64,000 nucleotides of DNA from Cristatella mucedo (taxonomy: Eukaryota; Bryozoa; Phylactolaemata; Cristatellidae), in contig WPIO01000009.1 in the NCBI GenBank assembly GCA_009760855.2, forward strand, positions 3,095,001 through 3,159,000, given 5' to 3'. The stretch's first letter is position 1; the number at the start of each line of letters is the position of its first letter. This document shows positions 34,001-49,000 of this stretch, one piece after another. The position numbers and the translations under genes are program-made. A model generated the notes under the pieces. It saw nothing but the letters and a program-made list of their open reading frames with translations. It ran no database searches and was not told the origin of the DNA.

Positions 34001-37000
34001 AGTTTTGATTGTAAAGGAGACTCTTTTGTGACTTACCAATCCAACACAGCGATATGATGCTGAGAGAGACAGACAGACAGACAGGGACAGACAGAGAACT
34101 TGTTTTGACTGCCCCTGAAAGTGGTCTGCTGAATGAATTTAACACCGGTCAAGTGGTTCTCTAAGATTGCACTTTCTGAAAGCAAGCATCGAGTGGTGGC
34201 CTCGCCATCACTCCCAATTAAAAACTTTCAGTCTCTGCTTCCAGCTGCACGTTTAGTACTTTATACAAGCTCGGTTGGTGTTTATCTTCTTCAGCTTGAG
34301 AAACCTATCCAGATCCTATGTGTGTAAGTCATGAGTTGATTGTGTTCAGTCACTGTAGCCCATTCGTAATGTTTGAGTGATTATTAATAGAGCAATTTAT
34401 CATCGGCATAGAGGTAATAGCTTGGTGCACCTGTATTTCAGGGCAATGCAGGTTATAAACGACGTCTTTGGCATTTTTCTTATCTCTAAGCTAGCTCCAT
34501 CGCTTGAGATACTAAGAATCAGCACGTAAATAATATGTGCCTGTGATCTGTCATTGATGTTGGTGAGCCGTGATGGCACACTAGGTAAGGCAGTTGCTTT
34601 TCACGACCTCAGTCCCGAGATCGTGGTTTCTAATCCTGCGGTGGGCGATCCTTTATCGCCACTGCAAGCAGTGGTGATAGCCGTCAAGGCTGTTCTGTCG
34701 CTATACAAAAAGAAGCTGTTTAATCAGCTAGGATTTATTTATTTATTTATGTTCCTTCTTTACTGGGGGCCGTCTAAAATCTGCTGGTGACGTTTTTGTG
34801 CATGCAGTTCATCAGATTTGATTGGCAAGATTTTAAATTGGGTTGTAAGGGATGTATTTCAATGAATTCGACTTCAGTCGAAAGCGATATGGTTTAGACA
34901 GATTGCTGCTAACTGGATTGAAAAGAACCTAAGAGCTCTCGCAGAAGGGGCACCTCCCGTACCTTTCATTGAAGTGCTTACCTCTAACAAACCTGCAGGC
35001 CGTGAGCAGAACAAGTCCGTCTTGAATGCTTGTAAGTGTTATGACTTGCTCAATATAGCATTGCCGTAATCACTTAGATCGACGTGGTTGCCTGACTTCC
35101 TGCTCTTTCTGCTGGCTCCATGCAGGTCGTAATCTCTAGCCATCCAGGTGTGAGATATGGCTCGGTGCAGCTACCTTGGTCTGTCGTGAAAGGCTCAATT
35201 ATTCAGCAAACGTGTTGAAAAGACTCGTGTGGCTGTGAAGTGCCTGTGATGGGCTGAGCAGGATTGATTTGGCTGAGCAATCTAGGGGCAAGCACTGTAG
35301 GGGCTTTAATCTCCATTGGGGGTTTTTCAAGTTCTGCGAATTCCCAAAAAATAAGTGCTTTCTTTTTACATGCTAGTAATTTTGCTAAAGTGTCAAAATT
35401 AGATAAGGAGCAGCACATTTATGGGTTACTAGCATTCCTTTGCATACACCAGTCTCGATTACTCTTAGATAGCACTTACCTGGTTGGCCAGTACTAGATA
35501 TGTGGTGGGGGTCGGTGTTCTGACACGGCAGTTCTGGCCTTCCTGATTTAGTAATAATAATGCTGTTTGTATAGCACCCTAAGAGAACTAAATCTCATTC
35601 TAGGAACTTTGAATATGCTGGAAAGGAAGCATGTCTATGGGTTAGTGATGCCATATACAGTGTCAGCACACATATGCACAAAAAAGATAATTCATACGGA
35701 CGAAGCAAATGCCGTTAATAACGTGTGGGTTTTTAGCTTCTATAGAAATATAATGTCACTCAGGTACAAGGACAGATGAGTGGAAGAGATGTGTCTATAG
35801 CTGAGACTAGAATGATGCAAATCAGTGCAGGTGGCTGCAGAAACTGGAAGCAAGGTTCAGACTTTCAGTGCATACAATCTGAGTGCTAAATCACCAAATG
35901 ATTTTAACTATTCCCAGGAATGGTACAAAGACTGGAAGCTGCAAAGCAGGATGTGCAAGAGTACTGGAGGGGGCAAGTAGGTTGAATGGAGGCTGGTGCA
36001 AGCAAATGAAGTAATCTTTAAACCAGAGAAAATACTTTGAAGTCGATTCAATGCTTGATAAAGAGTCAGTCAATTTCGGACTGAAGTGGTGTGGCAAGTC
36101 AGCTATGCCATTGACTGTGCACCAGTTGCAAAAGATTAAGCACACAGGTCGGGAGTCCTGATTAAAGTAGCTGTAATCTTGATACCAAGTCACAAGCGCA
36201 CCAACTAGTTGAGCTGGCATACTCTTGTCTCGGCAGAACATAGTTTTGGAACTCTTGTCTTGGCCGACCTTAATTTTGACCATGTTCCTCAGCTTAAAGT
36301 TGGCCGACTTGACTGTAAAAGAAATGTGCTCGTCCAATGACTAGTCATTTTGGAGCACCAAACCCAGATTAAGGGCTGCTGTCACTAAAGTGATGTTAGG
36401 TGAGCCAATCTTAAGGATGGTGTCTTCTAACTTTAGGGTGACATTAGACTTGCCCATAACTATTACGTTGGTCATAACTTCAAGTTTTTGGAAGTTAATG
36501 GCAAAGAAAGCGTGTCGATTCAGGCAGCAAGGTAATTAAGTGAACCGGATACTGAGTAAAGCTCACAAGGGTCGAATGATGGAGCTGAGTTTCATGAACA
36601 TAGAAATGAAAGATAAGATTGAGCAAGGCGATGACAACAGCCAGAGTAGAGCATCGATAGTGAAAAGAAGAGGACCTGAGACGAAACCATGTGGTACACA
36701 ATACTTTAAAGGGTAGCCGGATGACCGACAGCCATTTACATTTACACTCTGACATCACTTACTGTTGTAGTACCTAAACCAGTGTAGCACTGAGCTAATA
36801 ATACCTAGGCGTATCGAGATGTGCTCCACAGGATCTGGTGGTCTGCTGTGTCAAATGCTGCTGATAGATCATGAAGAACTAGCAATGTGCACTACCCTGA
36901 TCAGCATTGCTCAGAAAGTCATTGAAAACCCGTATCAGTGCAGTTTCTGGAGAATGGTTTGCTCGAAATCCCTATCGGAACTTGCTAGCAAGATTTGATG

Positions 37001-40000
37001 AACTGATTTAACCTAGTAGCTACTGGGCCATCACTCTTACATGTGTCTTGAACATGAACGGCAAAGGGAAGACTGGACTAAAGTTACTCGAGCTCTCATG
37101 ATTTAGTGTTGGCTTTTTTATGAGTGGACTGGCCATACCTGTTTTAAGAGGGCATAGACTTTGCTAGTAACCAGAGCATGTTAACAATATTTGTGTATTG
37201 TGGGTGTAATCGTATGGGCCTGATATATATCCACTCCATACTACATTAGCTGGCCTCTAAGCAATCTGCCAGTTTCCCCTGTATCAGACGCAGCTGAAAA
37301 AAGTAATACATATTAGCTTGCTCATCGTTAACGATGAATTTTCAGATTTGTTACCCTTGATAATAATAGTAAAAAATTAAAATAAATATTAAGATCTTAA
37401 GGTCTGATGTGAAACTAATTTAGATAGTAGGTATGTTGGAGCAAGGCAGTAGAGGGACTTAAAGATGAATAGCAGGATCTTGGTCGGTGCGCTGCTTGAT
37501 AGGCAGCCAGTGCCCATTGGTATGAAGAGTTAAAATGGGACAGTTACGGCATTTGCGACAGTAGAACCAGTTGCCGAGTTTTTTGCCACCTGTAAAAGTG
37601 TGTTTGCATGGGCAATGACCTTATAATAATAATGATAATTCATTTGTATAGTGCCCTTCAGAGAACTGAGTCTCTTTCTAGGCAATTTGCTGATGCTGTA
37701 TAAAAGCATTACCAAATGATTGGTGGTAACGTCAGCAAGCAGCAGGCATAGTGTAAGCAGGTACATGCACACGAAGAACGAATCACAAAGAGTTCGATAA
37801 CTGCATTATTTGAGCACCCGTCACGTTGCATGTGCTAAGTACCACATTGGCTCTGTGGACCATCAGTTATGGTAAGTGTCAATGGATGGGCAAGAAATAT
37901 TCTGGGGAAAGAGTCTCGAACCAAGGATGCTAGCCACTATGCCATTGGCTGTCCCGGACCCGGTTTAGAAGTGCAGCTAGCTATTCTTTGTATATACTTC
38001 CGGACTGTGAGTTGATACTTCAAAGTTTCTTTCGAGCTTGTTTGTTGCTGGTTTTAAACTTTAGCCAAAGATCTCAAGCTTGGCTTTCTGAGCGTTGTGG
38101 GTACAGGGTAACAGGACGTTCAAACAGTCAACCGTTCCTCAAAGCAGGTGCCTGTCTTTACCTGTCAGTGATGTTGCTTTGCTGTGATACAGATTGCTTT
38201 TGTTGTCATGGTAAATGTCAATTAAAAGTGAGGAATTTTTGTGATATGACATTAACAGGAAAGAGTGCATGTGGTAATGAGTGTGGCTAATCGCTAGACG
38301 TGTCCCTTGAGTGTCTTTTGAGTATTGTGTTCATAGCGATTGTTAGCTTTTGCTTTGCTGCCTTTGCAGAAACTGGTCTTGGAATGTTTGCTTTGTCAGT
38401 CTGACTTTTGTCTGCCCATACTGAATCTTTTTATTCCTTACCCAGGTTTGTTAGTATCCTGTCGTTGAAGTTCGAATGCAAGGCAGGCATGGATCGAGCA
38501 CTTTGGAATGATCATTCTTCTTAAACTTGGTTTGCCACGATACTCGCCTGTGCACTACTGTGTTTCATCCTTATAGATTGGTTGCTCTGTGCCATTTACA
38601 TTAGCCGGTTTTGCTGACACACGTGGCTATTATCTTTTTTTGCAAGGCGTCTGGCGGAAGTTGCAGATTGAGCTCGTCAGAGTGCAATATGAGGCAGAAG
38701 GCTTAGCTGCACATCAGAATGTCGAGGTAAGCGCAGATGCAGCATAATGGTTGCTCGATAGCCTTAGAAGTCTGCCATGTAGTGTGCCATTCTTTCCTTC
38801 TACGAGATTCAGGTTATTGTCAGATTGTATTCTTGTGCGGTTGTAAGCCTGTGACAATCATACTACTGTAACATTGATACTGACAGTTCTTTATTCTATA
38901 CCAAGGCCGAATGAATGTATGTACTGCACCACCCCAGTCGCACTTGTTAAAGAATGAGGTTTGGGGCCAGAGACATGGCCAGAAGTTTTCGAGGTGGTTG
39001 AACCTGCCCTGGGTAAGTCAGTCGTAGAAATTCGTTTATGGGCTGAACCTTGGTCTTGTTAAACTACTAGCTGACAAGTTCGACGAGTTTAGTTTGCACC
39101 TCTGACCAAACAGCTGTGGTCCCTCAATCAGACGGCCATAGTCTTGCAGCAGACATTCAACTAGATAGGTCAACTAAGTGCAAGCTTAAGAAAGCATATC
39201 AGAGATCAGGACTGGCTGTCCATCGTCAGGCATACAAAGACTACTGTAGATCATACCAATCGATCCTGGTAAAGGCTAATTCCAGCTTCCATAAAAATCT
39301 TGTTGATTCACAGATGCACAATCCAAAAATGCTGGTATGTACTATCAACCATAGGCTTAACTATTCGTAGGTTAGCTTCTTATCTAGTGATCCTTGTGGT
39401 GATCTAGCTGATTGCTTCTCTATCTGCTTAGCCGGCAAAATAGACAAGATCAAAGAGTTCGTCCCTAAGGTAACAGCATCCCCTCTGGGTTTCGGTCTCT
39501 CAATAACAAGCCCGAAGGACCCCTCCCTCTGTTCTGCTCAGTACCTCAATGTCTACTTTCGGGGAGGCTACGAGTGACCTCATCCTGAAATTCATCTCCC
39601 AATCAAAGAAGACTGCTAGTTCTCTAGACCCTATTCTCACCGTCCTACTTCTACGATGCATAGATCTGCTGCTGCTATGCATAACTAACATAATAAATAT
39701 GTCCTTAGCCCCAGGCAGGTCGTGTCCCTGTACCTTTTAACAAGTTAAGAGCTAATCACTCCACACAATCAGCATTGCTTCGGGTGTATAACGAACGTTT
39801 CATGAATGCAGAAAAGGCCATCTGCATTGGGCATACATTGGCCATGCAGTATGGAATGTATGTGTCTTCAACCACAAAACCACAAGGATTACGTGGGTGT
39901 TGGACAAGAGAGTTTTCTATAGCATTCTCAAAGCCTAAGCAGTTTTCGGTACGTATATGTATCCAACAGACTTCATCTCACACAACAAAGAGAAAGTGAG

Positions 40001-43000
40001 AAGCATTGCTGAGTCAGGAAGGCAGTCGAAGAAGGGAATTTCAGGGAAGTAGCAGGACAGGACAGCTGTAATGCATGTGTCCCGTCGTAGGCAGCAGGGT
40101 AGAATATGTTGTGTAAGAATTATGGGAGTGAGCTCCAGTGTCTAAGATCTGCAAACTTGTCCACTTTATAGCTGCCAGCATGAGGTATATTCTGTGGACC
40201 GATGACAGTAAATTCGTGATCAACCTCAGTGGCAAATGAAGGACTTTTGTCTGTCGTCGTAGAAGCAGTGAGGAGTACCATCCAGACTGCTTGCAACTGT
40301 TCTCACATATGCTGATGAAGTGTGCTGGTCTGGTCTTATTCTTAGCTTCCGATACTAGATCTGTTCACTGCTCCAACAGGGTTATGAATAGAAATGTGCT
40401 CATATGCTTCATCCAAACTCGATATTTCTAAGTGTCGGAGCTTTTGTTGGTGTTGTGAAGGACTAGGTGTTGCAGTGGAAACTGACCGAAACTGCCAGGG
40501 CACAAATAAAGCAATTATTTGCAAATTCGTGTGTCCCCAGTCCTTGTTTGGCCTAGCCGTCTTATTATCTCAAGTCTATTAAGAATCCATTAGAGCATAC
40601 ACTTTGAACTGAGAACGGTGGCTCATCATCTCTTGTCCACCCTTTTGGTCTTCTTAAGTACCCGCGGGAATGCATAATTCCCGGTGTTTTGTGGAAGCCG
40701 ATGGAATCAGTGCCCTGGTTAATAGAAAAAGTTATAATATAAAAAAGGGGGTGTCAGTCAGTATTCTATTGATGCGATTAACCACATTTTCATTTGTAAC
40801 CTTTGCGCTGTTATTAGGAAATATGAAAACCCCTTGTGCATTTGTTCTCAATGCTGTTGTAGATGGTGGTCGCTCAGTGATGTAGGTATTCGTCAGCCTG
40901 CATATATATACCTCCACATTTGAATGTAGGGTCTGGTGGAATGGTTATAGCCATTCCTTTGAACAGATCGTACACGAGGAGTAGGTGCACTTTAGGAGAC
41001 CTCATTTTTCCGCAAGTATGATTACAGTTTTACTCTGACTACCTTCTGTTTTGCACACTGGTTGGCTGGATTAGGAAAACAGTATGTGCATTGCTGCCCG
41101 TAGCACACGATATCCATTGCATGGGGCAGGTGGAACTTGATTGACCAGCTGTTTAGTGCCAGCATGATATACTACACTCACGCACCAGTGAATATGAGCT
41201 CTTACTTACTATTCTGTACTATGTCTTTGCATGCATGAATACGTGGGTATACACAGACTTATGCATTTAGCCTCCTTGGCCTTGGGTGTGCATAGGTATT
41301 GCTTAGGCCATTAATTGCCCGAAGGTCAAAAGCTCATCTGGTGCTTGGGTAACAAATGGCATTTAGTGGCAATAGTGGTACTGCCTTGTTATTAAGATCA
41401 GCCACACAAGTTGTGTCCCTTCGTCTGTTGTAACTTGTAGCTTGCTTATTTATACACATCTTACTGCTGCTGCTTCCGTAGCATTTTGAACGTATGCCGT
41501 GACATCAGCTATCGTCTTCATCCAGCTTGAATGGTAGGATATGATAATATGAGTTGCTGACCTTTATTAGAAAGACAAGCTTATGCTGTTCGACACCGTG
41601 CGAACTGAGCTAGAAGAAAAGATCCGACGATTGGAGGAAGATCGCCATAACGTCGATTTTCACTCGGGTATGTGTCCTTGTTTGGCATTATCGCTGTGCT
41701 GGAACTTTCAGTGACTTTAGGAACTTTAGGTGACCTTCGACACCATTGATCACGTTGTTTAACTTGAACAATTGAGAATAACGATCGGTCTGGCTGACGA
41801 GGCACAGGCATGGTTTAAATCGTACTTGTCTGACCGTGTTCAATCCGTGTCGTGAGTGGGTCAGGTCTCACACACGAGACGGGTCACCTGTGGAGTCTCT
41901 CAAGGGTCTGTCCTCGGTCCCTTGCTGTTCTCCATTTATACTCAACCTCTGGGAATAGTGATAAGGCCCCATGGAATAGGATATCACTTTTATGCTGACG
42001 ATACTCAGCTGTATTTGTCATTCAAGCCGTCGGAATCTGCTGCAGCAACTGAAGACTTAACAGTTGCACTCACGTGCTATTTTGTCATTGTCGTAATCTT
42101 TTATTGGCTATTTAACAGATGACATGTTTGGTATTCATAGTTAAAAATATCTGTATAACCGACAATGCCATTGAAACCTGATTGATAGGGAGTCTTCACA
42201 TTTATATAAAAAAAAGCTAACTTTAAATAATAATGATATTACACTTGATAAAGTGCCCTTAGAGAACTCAATCTCTTTTTAGGCACTCTACATTTTCTGA
42301 TCTGCTGTATGCTGCCAAGATGCTGCGACCATCGGATTGCAATCACTGCAATTATCTCAGGGGTGTTGGCATCCAGATTTGTCATTCCTGGTTGCAGTTC
42401 TCTGTGGACCCAATGAGCCATATCTATAGAGCCGTTAGCCCTCTCCCCAGAAAGCCCGAGATGAGCTACGAGGCTGAGAGAGTGACTCCAGAGGCATGTC
42501 GGCAGTCCATGCAGTTTCGAGGTATCTCTTACGAATGGCTTACAACTGCTTTAAATAGGGCTATGTAGACTGCTTATTCAGGGGGCACTGTAAGGATCAC
42601 AGTAAGTACGAGATATTTTTAGGGTTGTTAAAGAACTTACTCTTAAAACCAGGGAACATATTATTGTCGTGCGGGATGCCATTAGTGTGCAGCAGGTTAA
42701 GCTGGATGCCATTGGTGTGCTAAGGTTCTCAGAATGGGGGTCTGCACAAAAACCTGTTTAGACTCAAAAGAGGCTTTCGGGTGGCATCTTTTTAAGACTA
42801 AGTGTGCAGCTACCTCAAAACGCCTTAGAAGCTAACTGAGAATTAAAACGAACAGTTAAATAAAAGTATGGGTTAATTTACAAGTTTTAGAGCTGCTAAT
42901 GACATCCGAGCAGATGTCAAAGTGAAAGGTTTGACCTTAATTTTGCATCTTACGGTCTATGTGTGGCCACCCCCTCCATTCCAAGAACCCGTGTGTATGA

Positions 43001-46000
43001 CCTTGGGCTCAGCCTGCACTTTCATGGAGGTGTTCCTTGTTAATCAATCATTCAGTTTGTAGGTGCACTTGATGAGTTCATGAATATAAATAAAAATAAA
43101 ACATTCATATATTGCCCCGTGAGACTTTTATTATGTGCTGAAAAGGAAGCATGTCAATAGGTTAGTGATAACGTGTACAATTTCAGCACAAATGTCATTA
43201 AATAATTAATTGCATTGCTGGCTTAGACCTACCCTGTTAGGACTCCTTGTTGGATAGTAGTCAGTGCTAATAAGAGTGTTTGCATTCTTGTTAGTTATGT
43301 TGTCAGATGTACTATATATTTTTGGAAGAATGGAATAAAGAGGCGAATAACCTCCATGAGAAATGCTTTATTTTATGCAATCACAGTCTCATAATAAAAA
43401 ACACGTTCTTGTACGCAGTTGCAGTTGTTTCTCTGCTATGTATAGTGGTAGGTAGTATCTGATGTGGGGAAAACCTTCATCCATGAGTACAGGAGCATGA
43501 GCTTCGCCGACCTCTTTCTTACCAAAATGCTCGTAAATACGATTATGTGTTGACATCACTTGGGCATAACAGGGGTTGGGTGGGCTATTTATACCATCTT
43601 TGCTTCCTGTCTTTTCTGTGATAGTGCTTGTTCATCGATGAGCTACTGGATATCGTTTATATGCCAGGCGTTGGAGATATGAATAATGTAACATGAACGT
43701 ATGCGGTATGGCTAGACCCTGCTGACTGTCTTGGCACTAAGAAACATCAGTGCGTGTTTCCTTTTATTCATTGTGATACGGTCCAGGCAGTCTGTTTTCT
43801 CGCGCTGGGTCCAACTGGAAGGTGAGCGTGTTAGACAGAGCAGAGCTAGCCGATCTCCATTCCAGCCAGGCAGCCTGATCCTGCCGAGTTTCTTCGGCTC
43901 TCCTATGCATCAGCTTTGACTGTTCGTACTCACTCTGCTGTTATTTATTTACAATAGCTTTACCGAAATCGCTCAAGCCCACATCGATTTCCTGTTGCAA
44001 CTGCTTTTTTTCCAAAGGCGATTGTGGAGTTTTCTATGCATTCGTAAGTTTAGCTGTCTCTGCAGAACATCGCGAACGACCGGCTCGGACTGCCTGTCAT
44101 GTGATGCTCGGCTCTGCCTAAATACCCAGCTGCAGCTCCTGCCTACCTCTTCTTTCTGCTCCCTAAACCTCCTCCTCCTCCTCCTCCTCCTCCTCCTCCT
44201 CCTCCTCCTCCTCCTCCTCCTCCTCCTCATCCTCATCCTCATCCTCATCCTCTTAATCCTCATCCTCTTAATCCTCATCCTCCTCCTCTTAATCCTCATC
44301 CTCCTCCTCGACACCATTGTCTTACTTCTACCTATCCACGTCACCGTCAGTGGCTAAATATTAAGTGCCTAGAAAGAGATTGAGTTCTCAGAGAGCGCTT
44401 TATCAAGTGCATTATTATTATTACCAGTTGGGCTGTGATAGAGGAAGTGGGCCCTGGTAAGCGCCCCTAACTGTGTTGATGCCATGCAATAGCATATGCA
44501 GTAGCTATGGGTCCTGCTAATATTGCATGGCATCTGGCATTTTGTTCACTGTCGATGTGTTATTGTCTTCAAATAGCCTTCATTGTGTATGCTCTTTTAC
44601 CAGATGCTTGGGAGTCTGAGCTGCTGTCGAACAAATCTAAGAAAAAGAAAGATTGCTCGAAGGACAAGCGCAAAAAGCCAACTGTTGTCACGGATATCCT
44701 TTTTTAATTTAATGGAGCTGTCTTTTGATTTTTGTTTGTTATGCCTAGCAGCTGGCTAGTTAGCTTCAATAGTATGTGCCATATTTCGATTTTTTTTACT
44801 GGTTTGTGCTTCTACTGGTACGTTGCCAAATTCAGACTTGGCAGTGATATTGTTGACTCATTTCCTTGACTGGCTGTGATCCACGACCTTATGTTGTATA
44901 CATGCTGGCTGACAAGGACATACTCGAAGACTGGTCAGCCGTGCAACGTGCATTGAAGCAAAACAAGCGGCTACAGCACCCTATGAAATGCAAGTACTGC
45001 TGCTGCTGTAGCCTTGCCGTGTGGCTTTTTTCTAGCTGTGCTTTGCTGCTTGATTTCGGTCGATTATCTTCAAGCTCGAGTGCCAAAAAGTCCGATGTAA
45101 CTGGCCAAAACTCATCGGACATTCCTGTGAGTGGCTTGCTCGGTGCATTGCAGATATTTTCTTATGGTGCACGGTTTGTATTGTGTGCTCCCCCCATTGA
45201 CGTCTACAGGAGTTTGTCAATGCAAATAGCAGACCTTCTAGGTTTGAGGCGCTACATCCCTTGGGGGGCTGGCGAAGCTCTGGATGGGGGTAGCTACTTG
45301 TAATGCAACTTATCTCCGTTTGTAACTTCACAAAGCCACGAAGACTATATGAGTATTAGGCAGGAGAGTTTTGTGTAGCACACTCAAAGGTTAGGCGGCT
45401 TGAGGTACACGTTGGCAGCCAACAGACTTCATCTCACGAAACAAGGATAAGTAAGAAGCATAGCTGAGTCAGGAGAGCAGTTACATTAGCAAGTAGCATG
45501 GAAGTAGCAGCTCAGGACAGCTAGAGAGTATGCCCCTTAGTCGGCAGCAGGAGAGTAGATGTCGTTGCTTAAGAATTGTGGAAGTGAGTTTCACAGTCGA
45601 GGACCTGGAGAGCAAAAGCTTTGGTTGCCAACTGTCTTTAAGCAGAGGAATGGGACAGCTAATTTATTGTCCATACACGACCTGGGGGCACTAGGAGGCT
45701 GAAACTGGTGCAGCAGCTCAGCTAGGTATGAAACTGCCAAGCTGTGGCAAGCCTTGTGGGTCAGCGTAAGAACTGTGCACTGTATCCGTTGATCAACCGA
45801 CAGCCATCTAAGCTCTTTCAGCAAAGGAAATGCACGGTCTAACCTTTGGGATGTGTAAACTACTTGCCAAGATTCTCTGCTGGCTCCCTCTTGCACTTGG
45901 GTATGTTGCCAGCCTGCCGAGCGAACCAGCGTGGCTTCCTGTAACAGCTGCTCGCATGCAGCACCAGCTGCCCACAGGCAGCAGCTTGACGTGCTTGCTA

Positions 46001-49000
46001 GCCACTCGAGGAAGGCTGGCAGGCCGGCTAATCTGCCGGCTTGATCTGTCGTGGTTTAAGGTGACGTGTTTTGGCCCCCTTCGCCAACGGCTAAACCTTG
46101 TTTGGTGCATGCCAGACCTTGCTCATTTGCTGCATAGCTCGCAGGGGATGAATGCCTAGCCAACGCAATTTGTGCCAATCCAAAGCCGATTAGCATCGCC
46201 CCAGCTTAACTGTGCCCGACGACTGTCTTACGACGGTTGCATTTGTTCTTGCTGCTACCCTAATATTCTGTGTTCTGCTTTTTGCTAACTTGGCCAATCC
46301 GTGGTACAGTTAAAGCAAAAAATCAACCAATAACGGTTCATGGTGGGAAAATAGCTATTGAAACGTGTTAAACTACTACAGCAGTCGTGAAAAACATCTA
46401 AAAGATGCCTAAACCAGAGTGATGTGCATCTATTGAATATATATATATATATATATTGTTGAGATGCAAATTCAATATAGTGCATTCATTTGGCAAAGCT
46501 AGTTAAGACCTAGAATGAAGTGCAAAGAGCTCTTTAATTCCTCATTAATCAGAAAGGCCTTTGGGTGGATATCCTTTATACAGCTCCATCAACTCCTTTC
46601 ATCGTTTCGAATCATGTCTAGCCAACGGCTGATAGACGGCAGCCTGCTTAAAACCCTTGACTGTTACTTAGAAAATGCCCTGCACAGTCATTGAAATGCA
46701 TTTGTTTACAGAGGTGGGGTGCTGGGTGCATTCTGTTAATCGTACTTTGCCGTGGTCTCACGGTTCCACCAAATAACATGCTTCGAAAACAGCAGCTATG
46801 TATAAAGCCAGAAACTGCCCCAGATACTGAAAAAAGGTTGAATTTGCATTGTTTTTTGCACCTGTTAAAACAAACCACGATGGTTGCTTAGTTCCATTTT
46901 TTTTATTAGTTTTGTTAACCTATCAAAGCTGTATGTTTTGGCAACATTTTGCTCATCAGACGTTTTTAAACGCCTAAACATTTTAAAGTTTATATCTTGA
47001 TTGCAGTATATTGAGAATTTTCCTGACCAGCACTGTTTATATGAGGCTATTCAAGCCGTGGTGAGTGTGCTAACTAATTTCGAACCGTGTAAAAAAAAAG
47101 AACTGCCTTGTTATGTGCACTAGGTCGGAGAGAGTAATTAAACAAACACAAATAGAATGCACGAATAGAATAAAGTTAAAAGAAAAAAATATTCTTGAAT
47201 TGCTACCTTTCTTTTTAAGCTATCTGTGCTTTTTGCTAGTAACAATATTCCATTCCTAGATTCAACTTCTTTTTCTTAGTATTGTTGTGTTACTCCCTTC
47301 CTTTATGTCATAAAAACTTGTCTATCAATGTGGCTCATGTCTCTGAAACCTTGTTTTTCTCCATTTTGGGATTGCCTGAAGCCTTATGCCGAGGCACCTT
47401 CCGGAATTCTCTTTTGATGCACACACCCTAAATGTGAAGATCCTAGGACCATGCTCTAAAACCATACCGCTCGGCATGCTTCTTCAAATTTATCTAAACC
47501 TCTTTAGCAACTTCAAAATATGATCACTCCTTTGGGGGAAAAAGGTGACAGTCCCCTCAGGAAACAGATCCTGACAGTACAGTGCAAGTTGCCGCACATG
47601 CAGCCTTTTTTCTATGAAGGAACACTTTGGTGCAGTGCCTCAATAAAGCGAGTGCCCTCTATAAAAAAAAAAAGGAGATAGTCCCTCGTTGGAAGCCTAG
47701 TTACCACTCAAGAGAGGCTGCTGGGCTTTGCGAGGGGCTACAAGAGGCTTTCTGGACTAAGGGAAGGGCTGAACACCTGCAGCATATGTCGAGGCAGCAT
47801 GTCTCCATCTCTTCAGCCAGATTCAATGTGGATAGCTTTAGCCCTCCCCCATCCTTGACCGTGGGCATAACTGTTGTTAGCAAATCTGACATACCAAGTC
47901 AGCTACTGATGGTGTTGTCTGTTGTTACATATATAAATGCCCACCAAGCCATATGCAGGTAGCACACTTCAATCAAATTCTATCCTGTGGTAGATAGACA
48001 GCTGGTGAGTTCACAGCTTCCAAGCTGTTTATGGAAGCTGTGCTATACAAGGGACTGCCGGGTACTTCTTGGCAAGTCAGCCATATTGAGGATTGTACGT
48101 AGGGCATGCTACTGTTATGGGTCGTCATCGTGATCTCGATAGTCTCATACAGCTTTATGTATGTATCTCTATCTATAACTACACAAATTCACAATGAGTT
48201 AGTGGTTGTGACACTGGAGACTTTGCAATTGCACGTTTAAAGTCTAACGGTTTCCAAAGCATTTAGGTAGCCCACATACTCTTATTTCATGCAGCAAAGA
48301 GAAAATGAGAAGTATAACTGAGTCTGGAGGGCTCTCGGGGAATTGAGTAGCATGGAAATAGCTGGTCGTGACGGCTGGAAGGATATGCCACAGTTGGCAG
48401 TAGGAGAGATGTTGCATACGAATTTTGATGGTGAGTTTCGGTCTTGTACCTGTTGAGCAAAATCTTCTGTTGCCAACAGTCTTTAAGCCAATGACTGGAA
48501 CAGCTAATCTATTGTCCATACAGGACCTGAGGGCACGAAGAGGCTGAAACTGGAGGAGCAGTTCAGCTGTGTATGAACGAGCCAAGCCATTGTGGGTAAG
48601 AGCAATAGTTATAATAATAATAATAATGCACTTGATAAAGCGCCCTCAGAGAACTCAATCTCTCTCTAGGCGCTTTACATTTGCTGCGATGTTATGTTCG
48701 AAATTCGTCAATCAGCCAGATCCATTGGCCATTGTGCCTTTTTCAGCAAAGGAGACACATGACTGAACCTTTTGATTCGTTGGCCACACTCACCACGAGC
48801 TGCAGAGGATTGGTGGCTTTCTTAGAGTAGCCCAGCCAAAACTTAATTAGATTACTACTGTTTAAACCAGACGAAGGAGCTAGTGAGATCTTTAGTGAGC
48901 CATCTTGGTAGGTAGTCCCTGATCTTGGGCATTCTTGGACAAAGATTGGAATTAATCACTAGCTATGGAAGCCGGCTTCCAAATTGAACTTTTAAATGTG

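Noticed and set aside
43973-44357. Long poly-Leu / poly-Arg ORFs
   Set aside because: Product of the (CTC)n repeat within a BRMS1L intron.
44866-44884. Exon 7 of BRMS1L starting further upstream in the open frame
   Set aside because: No AG acceptor lies in the preceding 35 nt, and the AT-AC splice restores the conserved GPYVVYM exactly.
45075-45126. Extra BRMS1L exon ending at a strong GTGAGT donor
   Set aside because: Its phase 0 end does not fit the next exon (phase 1 or 2), and the peptide has no counterpart in human BRMS1L.
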